DNA of 64,000 bases, taken from positions 487,806-551,805 of the forward strand of contig NZ_JAKUCN010000002.1 of assembly GCF_022808595.1 (NCBI RefSeq). Reading direction: 5' to 3'. This DNA is from Microvirga solisilvae. Its GTDB lineage: Bacteria; Pseudomonadota; Alphaproteobacteria; Rhizobiales; Beijerinckiaceae. Position 1 is the first letter of the stretch. Each line of letters starts with the position of its first letter. Under the pieces are notes generated by a model, which ran no database searches, had not been told where the DNA came from, and was given only the letters and a program-made list of their open reading frames with translations. The position numbers and the translations under genes are program-made. Below are positions 26,872-35,807 of this stretch, in pieces.

Positions 26872-28158
26872 ATGGACACTCTCAAGCTGATCGACAGCGG
26901 CGACACGACGGAATTGATGCAGCGCATGGGGCGTGATGCGCGTCAGGCCGCGCGCAGGATCGCGCTGGCTTCCACCGAGCAGAAGGATGCAGCCTTGCGT
27001 GCCATGGCGGCGAGCATTCGCGCAAAGGCGTCCGCCATTCTCGCTGCCAATGCCGAGGATGTCGCCGAGGCCAAGTCTAATGGACAGACCTCAGCCTTCA
27101 TCGATCGCCTCCTGCTCAATCCGCAGCGTCTCGAAGCCATCGCTGCGGCGGTGGAGAGCGTGGCCGAATTGCCTGACCCTGTCGGGCGCGTGCTGGCGCG
27201 ATTCGAACGTCCCAATGGCTTGAAGATCGAGCGTGTGGCGACGCCGCTCGGCGTGATTGGCGTGATTTTTGAGAGCCGTCCGAATGTCACGGCGGATGCA
27301 GGCGCGCTCTGCCTCAAGGCCGGCAATGCCGCCATCCTGCGCACGGGCTCCGACAGTTTCCGCACCTCGATGGTGATCGCGGAGGCGATGGGCGAGGGGT
27401 TGGAGAAGGCGGACTTGCCCGCCTATGCCATCCGTCTCGTGCCGACACGCGACCGCGCGGCGGTGGGCGCGATGCTCTCAGGTCTCAACGGCAATATCGA
27501 CGTCATCGTGCCGCGCGGTGGCAAAAGCCTCGTGGCGCGCGTGCAGGACGAGGCGCGCGTGCCCGTCTTCGCGCATCTTGAAGGCCTCAATCATGTCTAC
27601 GTGCATGAGAAGGCCGATCTGGAGATGGCGAAAAACATCGTGCTGAACGCCAAGATGCGCCGCACCGGCGTCTGCGGCTCGGCGGAGACGCTGCTCGTGG
27701 ATCGCGCCTGCGCCGCCACGCATCTGAAGCCGCTGGTCGCGATGCTGCTCGATGCGGGATGTGCTGTGCGCGGCGATGCCGCGACGCAAGCTGCCGATCC
27801 ACGCGTGACGCCTGCGACGGAAGAGGATTGGCGCACGGAATATCTCGACGCCATCATCGCCGTGCGCATCGTCGATGGTCTCGGTGAGGCTATCACGCAT
27901 ATCGAGACTTACGGCTCTCATCACACCGATTCCATCGTGACGAACGACGATGCTGCGGCGCAGCGCTTCCTCGCCGAAGTCGATTCCGCCATCGTGCTGC
28001 ACAATGCCTCGACGCAATTCGCCGATGGCGGTGAGTTCGGCTTCGGCGCGGAGATCGGCATCGCGACAGGCCGCATGCATGCGCGCGGCCCCGTGGGCGT
28101 CGAGCAGCTGACCTCGTTCAAGTACCGCATCCACGGTTCGGGCCAGACGCGTCCGTGA
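26872..28158 (+). CDS. proA: Glutamate-5-semialdehyde dehydrogenase
   Basis: 428 residues. It carries the gamma-glutamyl phosphate reductase signature with the catalytic Cys in [14 protein letters not shown], plus [15 protein letters not shown] and the N-terminal VAEAKSNG region. It reduces glutamyl-5-phosphate with NADPH, the second step of proline synthesis, and acts together with ProB. Its stop overlaps the GTG of nadD. Confidence 0.97.
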   Translation: MDTLKLIDSGDTTELMQRMGRDARQAARRIALASTEQKDAALRAMAASIRAKASAILAANAEDVAEAKSNGQTSAFIDRLLLNPQRLEAIAAAVESVAELPDPVGRVLARFERPNGLKIERVATPLGVIGVIFESRPNVTADAGALCLKAGNAAILRTGSDSFRTSMVIAEAMGEGLEKADLPAYAIRLVPTRDRAAVGAMLSGLNGNIDVIVPRGGKSLVARVQDEARVPVFAHLEGLNHVYVHEKADLEMAKNIVLNAKMRRTGVCGSAETLLVDRACAATHLKPLVAMLLDAGCAVRGDAATQAADPRVTPATEEDWRTEYLDAIIAVRIVDGLGEAITHIETYGSHHTDSIVTNDDAAAQRFLAEVDSAIVLHNASTQFADGGEFGFGAEIGIATGRMHARGPVGVEQLTSFKYRIHGSGQTRP

Positions 28159-28811
28159 ATTCTCCTCCCTCCCGCTTCCGCATCATGCCCTCACGCCTCG
28201 TGCGCCTGCCGATGGCCCAACCCGGCATGCGCATCGGGCTCTACGGCGGCTCGTTCAATCCGGCCCATGCGGGGCATCGGCATGCGAGCCTCATGGCGAT
28301 GAAGCGCTTGGGCCTCGACCGGATCTGGTGGATCGTCACCCCCGGCAATCCGCTCAAGGATACGGGCGAACTCGCCTCGACCGAGATGCGCGTCGCGCAG
28401 GCGAAGGAAATCGCGGACGATCCGCGCATCGACGTGACCGCTTTTGAGGGCGAGATCGGCGCGCGCTACACCATCGATACGCTCGCCTATCTCAAGCGGC
28501 GTTTTCCGGGCGTGCGCTTCGTCTGGGTGATGGGGGCGGACAATCTGGCGGGCTTCCATCGCTGGCGCGGCTGGCGGCGCATCGCGCGGATGATGCCGAT
28601 GGCCGTGATCGACCGTCCGGGCTGGACCCTGAAGGCCATGAGTGCCCGCGGTGCCGTGGCGCTCTCCCGCTGGCGCATCGACGAGGGCAGGGCGCCGGCG
28701 CTGGCCGGGCTCAAGGCCCCCGCCTGGGTATTCCTGCACGGACCGCGCTCACATCTTTCCTCCACCTTATTGCGGCAGCTTGGCAGAACTTCTCCTTCCG
28801 GAGGACGTTGA
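28155..28811 (+). CDS. nadD: Nicotinate-nucleotide adenylyltransferase
   Basis: 218 residues if GTG 28155 is used, which overlaps the proA stop. Internal ATGs at 28185 or later would shorten an N-terminal stretch that looks poorly conserved, so the start is uncertain. The nucleotidyltransferase motif [14 protein letters not shown] and the C-terminal SSTLLR segment (usually SSTxIR) are present. It makes deamido-NAD from nicotinate mononucleotide and ATP. The order proA-nadD-rsfS is common in this group. Confidence 0.94.
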   Translation: MNSPPSRFRIMPSRLVRLPMAQPGMRIGLYGGSFNPAHAGHRHASLMAMKRLGLDRIWWIVTPGNPLKDTGELASTEMRVAQAKEIADDPRIDVTAFEGEIGARYTIDTLAYLKRRFPGVRFVWVMGADNLAGFHRWRGWRRIARMMPMAVIDRPGWTLKAMSARGAVALSRWRIDEGRAPALAGLKAPAWVFLHGPRSHLSSTLLRQLGRTSPSGGR

Positions 28812-28877
28812 AAAAGTGGGGCGTTCGATCTTATGTTAAGGATCGGCGCCTACCCTTAGGCGCTGCTTAGAAAGGGC

Positions 28878-29297
28878 TTGAACCTGAACCGACTGAACTC
28901 TGTCGAAGCGGATACGAACACGCTTCCCCCTCTCTCCGGAGCGACTGCTCCGCAGGATGAGGATATCCGGGCCGTCGCCCTGGCATCTCTCGAGGATATG
29001 AAGGCCGAAAACACGGTCGAGATCGACCTGACCGGCAAGACCTCGCTTGCAGACACCATGATCGTCACATCGGGCCGCTCCAACCGTCACGTGGGCGCGC
29101 TTGCCGACCGCCTTGTCAAAGACTTGAAGGACAAGGGCTTCGGCACGCCGCGCGTGGAGGGTCTGCCTGCCTGCGATTGGGTGCTGATCGATGCCGGCGA
29201 CATTCTCGTCCACATTTTCCGTCCTGAGGTGCGTGGCTTCTACAACCTCGAGAAGATGTGGGGCGCCGATCGTCCTCAGGATCGCGCTGCGAGCTGA
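28878..29297 (+). CDS. rsfS: Ribosomal silencing factor RsfS
   Basis: 139 residues from TTG 28878, with AAAGGG just upstream. The domain of the Iojap/RsfS family is complete: TSLADTMIVTSGRSNRHV and the signature WVLIDAGDILVHIF followed by RGFYNLEKMW. RsfS binds L14 and blocks subunit joining when nutrients are scarce. It sits between nadD and rlmH, its usual neighbours. A stretch of about 25 residues before the domain is not conserved in the family. Confidence 0.94.
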   Translation: MNLNRLNSVEADTNTLPPLSGATAPQDEDIRAVALASLEDMKAENTVEIDLTGKTSLADTMIVTSGRSNRHVGALADRLVKDLKDKGFGTPRVEGLPACDWVLIDAGDILVHIFRPEVRGFYNLEKMWGADRPQDRAAS

Positions 29298-29313
29298 ATA
29301 AAGGCCTGAAACG

Positions 29314-29808
29314 TTGCGACTGAGCTTACTGGCCGTGGGCCGTCTGAAGAGCGGCCCCGAACGGGAGCTGGTCGAGCGATACAGGCAAAGGGTCGAAGGC
29401 ATGGGCCGGGCCTTGGGTCTGGCAGGCCTCGATATTGCCGAGCTGCCGGAGAGCCGTGCGCGCCGGGATGACGACCGCCGCGCGGAAGAGGCGACTGCGC
29501 TTCTCGAGAAGGCCGGGCCCTCGGTGTTGATCGTCTTCGATGAGCGCGGCAAGAGCCCCTCCAGCGAGGCCTTTGCCGAGCGAATCAGGCAATGGCGCGA
29601 CGAGGGCCGCTCCGGCGTGGCCTGCGTCATCGGCGGGCCCGATGGGCTCGATCCCAAGATTCGCCAGCGCGCTGAGCTGGTGGTTTCCTTCGGTGCGCTC
29701 ACAATGCCGCACCAGATCGTCCGGGCGCTCGTGGCCGAGCAGCTGTATAGAGCGCTGACAATCATTGCCGGGCACCCTTATCATCGCGCCGGTCACGATG
29801 ATTCCTGA
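29314..29808 (+). CDS. rlmH: 23S rRNA pseudouridine-1915 N3-methyltransferase
   Basis: 164 residues from TTG 29314. The SPOUT-fold knot motifs are visible: VCVIGGPDGLDP-like (CVIGGPDGLDP) and FGALTMPHQIVR followed by LYRALTIIAGHPYH. It methylates the pseudouridine at position 1915 of helix 69. The TTG is the first reasonable start and begins the conserved MRLSLLAVGRLK. Confidence 0.95.
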   Translation: MRLSLLAVGRLKSGPERELVERYRQRVEGMGRALGLAGLDIAELPESRARRDDDRRAEEATALLEKAGPSVLIVFDERGKSPSSEAFAERIRQWRDEGRSGVACVIGGPDGLDPKIRQRAELVVSFGALTMPHQIVRALVAEQLYRALTIIAGHPYHRAGHDDS

Positions 29809-29811
29809 CGA

Positions 29812-31164
29812 ATGATCCATTTTCGCTTTCTCCCCTGCAGGACCTTGGGTCTTGCCGCATGGCTGGCTGTCTCTGCCCTGGGCCCCGTCTGGGCCCAGCA
29901 GGCGCCCGCGCCTGCGGGCGGCGCTGCTCAGGCCGCTCCGGAAACAGCGGATGAGAAGCAGAAGCGCCAGAACGACCTCAAGGTTCTGGAAGACGCGATG
30001 AACGCCAATGCCGAGGCCCAGAAGCGCCTCCAGGCGGAAATCGATGAGATCAAGAACGACCGGGTGAAGCTCAATGCCAACCTGATCGACACCGCTGGCC
30101 GGGTGCGCAGCACGGAAGACCGGATTCGCGGTCTGGAGCAGCGCCTTCAGACCCTGAGCGCCTCGGAAACGGCGATCCGCCGCTCTCTGGACAGCCGCCG
30201 GGATGTGATCGTCGAGGTGTTCGCCTCCCTCCAGCGCATGGGCCGCCGCCCGCCGCCCGCCGTTCTGGTGCGGCCGGAGGATATGCTGGAGGCGGTGCGG
30301 GCGTCCATCATTCTGGGAGCGGTTTTGCCTGAACTCCGGACCGAGGCGGAAATTCTGGCCTCCGACCTTGCCGAGCTGGTGCGCCTCAAGGAGGCCATCG
30401 CCACTGACCGGTCCACCCTCAATGCCGAACTCGGAGCCCTGAACACCGAGCAGCAGAGGCTCTCCGCCCTCATGGCGGCCCGCCAGAGCCGCATGACCGA
30501 GGTGGAGCGCAATATCGGGGCCGAGCGGGACAAGGCCGCCGAGCTGGCTCGCCAAGCCGGGACTCTCAAAGAGTTGATAGACCGCATGGAGGCGGAAATC
30601 TCGGGCGCCCAGAAGGCTGCCGACGAGGCCCGCAAGGCGGCAGAGGCCCAGGAAAAGGAAGCGAAGGAGCGCTTTGCCCAGGCCGCCTTCCGAGATCCGG
30701 CTCGTCTGGCGCCGAAAATTCCTTTCTCGGAGGCCAAGGGCCTGCTGCCCAGGCCCGTCAGCGGCGATGTGGCCCTGGATTTCGGGGCCGCCGACGGCTA
30801 TGGCGGAACGACGCGCGGCATTTCGATCACGACCCGTCCCAAGGCGGCTGTTGTATCACCGGCGGACGGCTGGGTGGCCTTCGCGGGGCCCTTCCGATCT
30901 TATGGTCGACTCTTGATCATCAATGCCGGCGGTGGATATTATGTCCTTCTGGCCGGCATGGACCAAATCAACGTCGACGTCGGGCAATTCGTGCTCGCTG
31001 GCGAACCGGTTGCGACCATGGGAGAAGCTCCTCTCATGAGTTTGACCGGATCTGCCATAGAAAAGAACAACCCCGTCCTCTATGTTGAATTCAGGAAAGA
31101 CGGCGGTTCGATCGACCCAGGTCCCTGGTGGGCGAAATCGCAAAGCGAAAAGGTTCGCGGATAA
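29812..31164 (+). CDS. EnvC-like murein hydrolase activator (degenerate M23 domain)
   Basis: 450 residues. A signal peptide (hydrophobic segment ending VWAQQ) is followed by long coiled coils (about 45-130 and 180-290), then a LytM/M23-like domain at about 320-445. Both zinc motifs are lost: where HxxxD is expected it reads RGISIT, and the HxH position reads YVLLAG. That pattern is known from EnvC, which does not cut peptidoglycan itself but activates amidases at the division site. It should act in the periplasm. It starts three bases after rlmH and its stop overlaps ctpA. Confidence 0.9.
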   Translation: MIHFRFLPCRTLGLAAWLAVSALGPVWAQQAPAPAGGAAQAAPETADEKQKRQNDLKVLEDAMNANAEAQKRLQAEIDEIKNDRVKLNANLIDTAGRVRSTEDRIRGLEQRLQTLSASETAIRRSLDSRRDVIVEVFASLQRMGRRPPPAVLVRPEDMLEAVRASIILGAVLPELRTEAEILASDLAELVRLKEAIATDRSTLNAELGALNTEQQRLSALMAARQSRMTEVERNIGAERDKAAELARQAGTLKELIDRMEAEISGAQKAADEARKAAEAQEKEAKERFAQAAFRDPARLAPKIPFSEAKGLLPRPVSGDVALDFGAADGYGGTTRGISITTRPKAAVVSPADGWVAFAGPFRSYGRLLIINAGGGYYVLLAGMDQINVDVGQFVLAGEPVATMGEAPLMSLTGSAIEKNNPVLYVEFRKDGGSIDPGPWWAKSQSEKVRG

Positions 31165-32483
31165 TGCGCAAACTCTCCCTATTGATTCTCGGTGTGGCTA
31201 TCGGCGCAGGCAGCGCGACCATGGTGTCGCAGACGAGCCTGCTGTCCGCTGGCGCTGTTGCAGCGTCCGCCGATACGTACCGGCAGCTGAGCCTTTTCGG
31301 AGACGTCTTCGAGAAGGTCCGCACGGATTATGTTGAAAAGCCGGAAGAATCGAAGCTGATCGAATCGGCGATCAACGGCATGTTGACCTCGCTCGATCCG
31401 CATTCGAGCTACATGGATCCCAAGAGCTTCCGCGACATGCAGGTGCAGACCCGCGGCGAGTTCGGCGGCCTCGGCATCGAGGTCACCATGGAAGACGGCC
31501 TCGTGAAGGTGGTCACCCCCATCGACGAGACGCCGGCCTCCCGTGCCGGCATCATGGCCAATGACGTCATCACGGCGATCGACAACGAGCCTGTTCAGGG
31601 CCTCAACCTGAACCAGGCCGTCGAAAAGATGCGCGGTCCGGTCAATTCCTCCGTGACGCTGAAGATCCAGCGCAAGGAAGCGAAAGACCCGATCGAGGTG
31701 AAGCTCACCCGCGAAACCATCAAGGTCCGCCCGGTGCGTGCCCGCGTCGAAGGCGATATCGGCGTGCTGCGCGTGACCCAGTTCAACGAGCAGACCTACG
31801 AGAACCTGCGCTCCGGCATCGACAAGGTCACCCAGGAGATCGGCGCGGACAAGGTGGCGGGCTTCGTCATCGACCTGCGCAACAATCCTGGCGGCCTGCT
31901 CGATCAGGCGATCATGGTTTCCGACGCCTTCCTCGACCGTGGCGAGATCGTCTCGACCCGCAGCCGCAATGCCGAGGACACCCAGCGCTTCACCGCCAAG
32001 GCGGGCGATCTGACGAAGGGCAAGCCCCTCGTGGTGCTCGTGAACGGCGGTTCGGCTTCGGCGTCCGAAATCGTGGCCGGCGCCCTGCAGGACCACAAGC
32101 GCGCGACGGTGCTCGGCACCCGCTCGTTCGGCAAGGGCTCCGTGCAGACCATCATTCCGCTCGGCGGCAACGGCGCGGTGCGCCTCACCACGGCGCGCTA
32201 CTACACGCCGTCCGGCCGTTCGATCCAGGCCAAGGGCATCGATCCGGATGTCGAGGTGCTGCAGGACATTCCGGAGGAGCTGAAAGGTCGCGATGAGACC
32301 AAGGGCGAAGCCGGCCTGCGTGGTCACCTGCAGAACGGCGGTGAGAAGGAAGAGCGCGGCGGTTCTTCTGCCTATGTTCCGCCGGATGCGTCCAAGGACA
32401 AGCAGCTCATCGCCGCCTATGATCTGCTCCACGGTGTGCGCAAGGGCGCTGCCAACACCACAGCACCTGCGACTCCGAACTAA
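31164..32483 (+). CDS. ctpA: S41 family C-terminal processing peptidase
   Basis: 439 residues; ATG 31164 shares its A with the stop of the EnvC-like gene. A signal peptide or anchor (LSLLILGVAIGAG...) is followed by a PDZ domain (about 85-170) and the S41 core with the catalytic Ser in NGGSASASEI and Lys in RSFGKGSVQ. The family trims C-terminal tails of periplasmic proteins, and EnvC-CtpA pairs suggest a role in regulating peptidoglycan hydrolases. The C-terminal 60 residues are charged and look unstructured. Confidence 0.95.
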   Translation: MRKLSLLILGVAIGAGSATMVSQTSLLSAGAVAASADTYRQLSLFGDVFEKVRTDYVEKPEESKLIESAINGMLTSLDPHSSYMDPKSFRDMQVQTRGEFGGLGIEVTMEDGLVKVVTPIDETPASRAGIMANDVITAIDNEPVQGLNLNQAVEKMRGPVNSSVTLKIQRKEAKDPIEVKLTRETIKVRPVRARVEGDIGVLRVTQFNEQTYENLRSGIDKVTQEIGADKVAGFVIDLRNNPGGLLDQAIMVSDAFLDRGEIVSTRSRNAEDTQRFTAKAGDLTKGKPLVVLVNGGSASASEIVAGALQDHKRATVLGTRSFGKGSVQTIIPLGGNGAVRLTTARYYTPSGRSIQAKGIDPDVEVLQDIPEELKGRDETKGEAGLRGHLQNGGEKEERGGSSAYVPPDASKDKQLIAAYDLLHGVRKGAANTTAPATPN

Positions 32484-32510
32484 GACTCGGGCGCCACTCA
32501 AAAAATGCAA

Positions 32511-32541
32511 AGCCTGGCGGCTGCAACCGCCAGGCTTTTTT
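32511..32541 (+). terminator. Rho-independent terminator after ctpA
   Basis: AGCCTGGCGG (32511-32520) pairs perfectly with CCGCCAGGCT (32527-32536), followed by a run of T. It closes the envC-ctpA transcript. Confidence 0.9.
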
Positions 32542-32688
32542 CATTCAGGCTTTGACAACCGCACCGAATGGCTTGTGCTGGCCTGCTTGAGGCGGCACTC
32601 TTGCAAACGACCTCTGGAACAATCGGCACGAGCCGGCGATGACTGAATGACCGGCAACTGAGGGGCAAGGCAAGGGAGTGACGGCCTG

Positions 32689-33225
32689 ATGAGAAACGCC
32701 AAGAGCCCGCAGAACAGGAAGGACTTGCCTTATCGTTCCTGCGTCGGTGTGATGCTGCTCAACCGAGAAGGCCAGGTGTTCATCGGGCGTCGCCATTCCG
32801 AGGCCGATCACGTTGCCGATGGTTATGCCTGGCAAATGCCTCAAGGTGGGATCGACCCGGGAGAGGATCCTTATCAGGCGGCCTTGCGTGAGTTGTACGA
32901 GGAAACCAGCGTGCGCTCCGTAAGCCTGCTTGCGGAAGCACCCGATTGGTATTCCTACGATCTCCCGTCCATGGTCGCCGGTCGCGCCTGGCGCGGGCGC
33001 TATCGCGGGCAGACGCAGAAGTGGTTCGCTTTCCGCTTCGAGGGTGATGAGAGCGAGATCAACATCACGCGGCCGGGAGGCGGGCATCACAAGCCCGAAT
33101 TCGACGAGTGGCGTTGGGAGAACATGCAGCGCTTGCCGGAGCTGATCATTCCCTTCAAGCGTGGCGTCTACGAGAACGTCGTTGCAGCCTTCGGTCATCT
33201 TTCGCCGCAGGAAACGAAAGCCTGA
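32689..33225 (+). CDS. rppH: RNA 5'-pyrophosphohydrolase
   Basis: 178 residues. The RppH signature is present: [11 protein letters not shown] at the start, [14 protein letters not shown] and the Nudix box completed by [21 protein letters not shown] and EFDEWRW are also typical. It removes pyrophosphate from mRNA 5' ends and so starts decay; such Nudix enzymes can also act on diadenosine polyphosphates. It follows ctpA as in related genomes but after a terminator, so it should have its own promoter. Confidence 0.95.
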   Translation: MRNAKSPQNRKDLPYRSCVGVMLLNREGQVFIGRRHSEADHVADGYAWQMPQGGIDPGEDPYQAALRELYEETSVRSVSLLAEAPDWYSYDLPSMVAGRAWRGRYRGQTQKWFAFRFEGDESEINITRPGGGHHKPEFDEWRWENMQRLPELIIPFKRGVYENVVAAFGHLSPQETKA

Positions 33226-33399
33226 CGGCATCAGCATCATTGTGAGTGCGTTTATCGAGCGTGGGTGATCCCGCACCCTGCTCATTTTGGATCATGCTTC
33301 ATGCGGAGCATGCAGCGCATCGGAACACTCCCCGACAGGACCCGTTGACAGGGTCATCGAGGGGCAAAGGTCCGCCCTTCGACAATTGGAGGGTTCTTT

Positions 33400-34092
33400 A
33401 TGCGTGTAGCTTTGTTGACGACCGTTGCCGTGGCAGCCTTGTCCTTGAGCGTAGCAGCAATCGCCCAGACCAGTGGCGGATCCGGTGGTAGTTCAGGTGG
33501 AACGTCGGGCAGCAGCTCGGGCAGCGTTTCCGGTGGCGCCTCGGGCGGTACGTCTGGAGGGACCTCCGGTACATCCTCGGGAACGTCGGGCAGCACATCG
33601 GGCACAGGCTCGGGCGGCACGTCCGGTGGAACCTCTTCCGGCACGTCAGGTGGAACGTCGGGTAGCGCTTCAGGTAGCACTTCAGGCGGTGCTTCCGGCG
33701 GAACGTCCGGCTCGACATCGGGCGGCGCCGCTTCCGGTGGTTCAGCTTCCGGCACGACGAGCGGATCGTCGAATACGACAGGTGGGGCTGCGAGCACGAC
33801 GGGCAGTACGTCGAGTTCTACCAACATCAGTGTCACCAGTGAGCAGCGCACCGAAATCACACGCGCTTTCAGCAGCGTGAATGTGCAGCCGATGAATGAC
33901 GTGACTTTCTCGGTGAGCGTCGGCACGGTGGTGCCGGAAACGGTGATCACGCGGCTGAATGCATGTCCGAGCGAGGTGGTGCGAATTCTCCATGGCCTGC
34001 CGGAATGCCGCTATGTGATCGTTCGCGATCAGGTGGTGATCGTGGAGCCGAAGACGCGCAAGATCGTGACGGTCATCGAACGTCGCGGTTGA
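33400..34092 (+). CDS. Secreted Ser/Gly/Thr-rich repeat protein with DUF1236 domain
   Basis: 230 residues; ATG preceded by GGAGGG. A signal peptide (MRVALLTTVAVAALSLSVAA..IAQ) leads to about 120 residues made almost only of Ser, Gly, Thr and Ala in loose repeats of GGTSGSTSGG type. The last 85 residues form a DUF1236 domain: SVTSEQRTEITRAF, then VGTVVPETV and CRYVIVRDQVVIVEP, with two Cys that could form a disulfide. DUF1236 proteins are secreted or periplasmic in Hyphomicrobiales, with unknown function. The low-complexity part is probably an extended linker that could vary in length between strains. Confidence 0.85.
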   Translation: MRVALLTTVAVAALSLSVAAIAQTSGGSGGSSGGTSGSSSGSVSGGASGGTSGGTSGTSSGTSGSTSGTGSGGTSGGTSSGTSGGTSGSASGSTSGGASGGTSGSTSGGAASGGSASGTTSGSSNTTGGAASTTGSTSSSTNISVTSEQRTEITRAFSSVNVQPMNDVTFSVSVGTVVPETVITRLNACPSEVVRILHGLPECRYVIVRDQVVIVEPKTRKIVTVIERRG

Positions 34093-34106
34093 TATCCTGA
34101 AACAGC

Positions 34107-34141
34107 AAAGCGCCCGTGGCGAGAAAGGTCACGGGCGCTTT
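34107..34141. terminator. Bidirectional terminator between convergent genes
   Basis: AAAGCGCCCGTG (34107-34118) pairs perfectly with CACGGGCGCTTT (34130-34141). A and T runs at both ends let it serve the DUF1236 gene on the + strand and the small gene on the - strand. Confidence 0.85.
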
Positions 34142-34156
34142 CATTGTGATTTGAAC

Positions 34157-34339
34157 TCAAGCCGCGTGCGGGAAATCGGTCTTCTGCTTTTTGCCGTCCT
34201 GGCGCGGCAGCATGGCGATGGCGGCGCGTGCATAGCGGCGGAACTCTTCCTTCAGGATTTCCGGCTCCGCTTCCCACAGCATTGCGTCATCCTCGGCTTC
34301 GTAGAGCGCACGAGCGACGAATTCGACTTCCTGATCCAT
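34157..34339 (-). CDS. Small acidic hypothetical protein
   Basis: 60 residues, MDQEVEFVARALYEAEDDAML then a helix-rich body ending in KKQKTDFPHAA. No family function is recognised. It is probably a real gene because AAGGGG lies at a proper distance before the ATG and a shared terminator follows the stop. The residue pattern suggests a soluble, mostly helical protein. Confidence 0.65.
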   Translation of the reverse strand: MDQEVEFVARALYEAEDDAMLWEAEPEILKEEFRRYARAAIAMLPRQDGKKQKTDFPHAA

Positions 34340-34703
34340 GATAATGCCCCTTATGAGGTGTTTGGTCTTTACGGTTTGAAAGCTAGGCAGTGCCGTTTGA
34401 CGAACGCACTTTGCGTAAAAAGTTCCCGATTTGGCAAAGGTTCAAAAGGGGTAGCTCAACTGTCCTAGACCGTTCGAGCAAAGCTTATTCTGCCCCGAAA
34501 AGCGGATTTTGATGCAACTTTCAACCAGAAGATCTCCGCGTAACGCATGCTGATATTCGTATTCGCAACCGATAGGTTGTAAAATCTTGAAAACACCATC
34601 CAACGGGATGTAAGCCCAAAGACTATTTCGATCCTTTGCCGGTCAATCGAAGTCCCGCTACCCTGAAAGGACGGCGAATTTCGAAAGCAAGGCGACGAGC
34701 GGA
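34340..34703. other. Intergenic region, no gene seen
   Basis: 364 bases between the small minus-strand gene and the membrane-protein gene. It is visibly richer in A+T than the surroundings, especially about 34480-34620. Frames here are short and lack ribosome binding sites. No repeat, tRNA fragment or clear promoter was found, although the promoters of both flanking genes must lie here. Confidence 0.5.
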
Positions 34704-35495
34704 ATGAGCACGAGCCTGTTCAACCACTTCCAATCGAGAGGGCTTGAGAAGCGCTCGAGAATGGTCAGGGATGCGCTTGCAGAACTTTTCGAAGTCTATC
34801 TGACCAACAAGCTGGAGAGGACGCTTGTCATATCGGCATTCGTCCTGGTTGGTTTTTTTATTGCGTTGCATGGCGTCGCTATTTCTCTGCAGTTTTTTGG
34901 AAACGAGCAGGACTTTTTGAATTTGCGGCAGTTTCGCCTCGACGAGGATTGGGGCTATGCCGAGATCTACAATTACTTGCTGACAAGCGCGTGCGTCACA
35001 CTTCTCCTGCGCGCCTTCCTTGTGAGCGGCCAGCGTGTTTACCTGGGATGGGCTATCGTGTTCGCGTTTGTCGTTCTCGATGATGCGTTGATGATCCATG
35101 AGTGGGTTGGAGATCATCTCGCTTCAGTCGCTCCGACCCTGCCTGGACTACGTGCCGAAGATACCGGGGAGTTGATCGGCTGGGGCGCCGCCAGCGAGGT
35201 GCTTCTGCTTCCTCTGGTCTGGGGGCCGAGAGGAAGCACGCAGGACGCCATTGGGTTCGGCACTGTGTTCGCCATCATTTTCGTATTGCTTTGTTTTTGT
35301 GCGATGGGCGTCGACATGCTCCATGTCGTCGTCGGCGCCAAATCCCGCTTTGCGAGCGCTTTGCTTGGGATTGTCGAGGATGGTGGCGAAATGCTGACGC
35401 TGGCTCTGGCGTTCGCGTGCTCTCTGCTGCTTCACCGCCGCTCGATATTCATGGGGCGGCAAAGCCATGGCATATCGGCTCACGGGCCTTCATGA
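34704..35495 (+). CDS. Multi-pass membrane protein of unknown function
   Basis: 263 residues. A soluble N-terminal 40 residues is followed by five or six hydrophobic segments: near 43-65, 92-112, 115-135, 155-172, 183-207 and 225-245. Charged, possibly functional residues sit inside or near them (VVLDDALMIHEW in the third, and DMLHVVVG and EDGGEMLTL later). No family could be named. It is followed by an acyltransferase gene and may belong to the same, possibly acquired, segment. Confidence 0.7.
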   Translation: MSTSLFNHFQSRGLEKRSRMVRDALAELFEVYLTNKLERTLVISAFVLVGFFIALHGVAISLQFFGNEQDFLNLRQFRLDEDWGYAEIYNYLLTSACVTLLLRAFLVSGQRVYLGWAIVFAFVVLDDALMIHEWVGDHLASVAPTLPGLRAEDTGELIGWGAASEVLLLPLVWGPRGSTQDAIGFGTVFAIIFVLLCFCAMGVDMLHVVVGAKSRFASALLGIVEDGGEMLTLALAFACSLLLHRRSIFMGRQSHGISAHGPS

Positions 35496-35807
35496 GCGCC
35501 ACGCAGAGCGGCCCAAGAATAGTGGAAGTAATAGCAAAGCTAGGCTGAGTTTGGTGCTCTTTGCCGGATCGCACCAACACTCCTTGGAGGCTCGATTTTG
35601 CCTTGAGCACCTCCGCATCCCCGCCGTAGGGACAAGAACACCGGCAGTGTCCAATGACATGGGGTTTTATGCAGTACCGCTCTGCGGCAATTGTGCAAAA
35701 CAACCTGTAAATTCGAATTACGCACTCCTACTTGCAACGGTGTCCAGTGTCTCCTAAAAGTAGCCCAAAATAAACAAAACCGAGCAGCTGCAACTAACCT
35801 TGGGCGA
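35496..35807. other. Intergenic region, no convincing gene
   Basis: 312 bases between the membrane-protein gene and the acyltransferase. Overlapping short frames run on both strands but none has a ribosome binding site or recognisable product. The part before the acyltransferase is A+T-rich (35750-35790) and could carry its promoter. Confidence 0.45.

Noticed and set aside
33460..33780. Repetitive DNA considered as a CRISPR-like or satellite array
   Set aside because: Units are irregular and in frame, coding for a Ser/Gly/Thr-rich protein tract; there are no conserved repeats with unique spacers. No CRISPR array was seen anywhere in the window.
35467..35757. Possible small gene after the membrane protein
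   Set aside because: Overlaps the preceding gene, has no ribosome binding site and no recognisable product.
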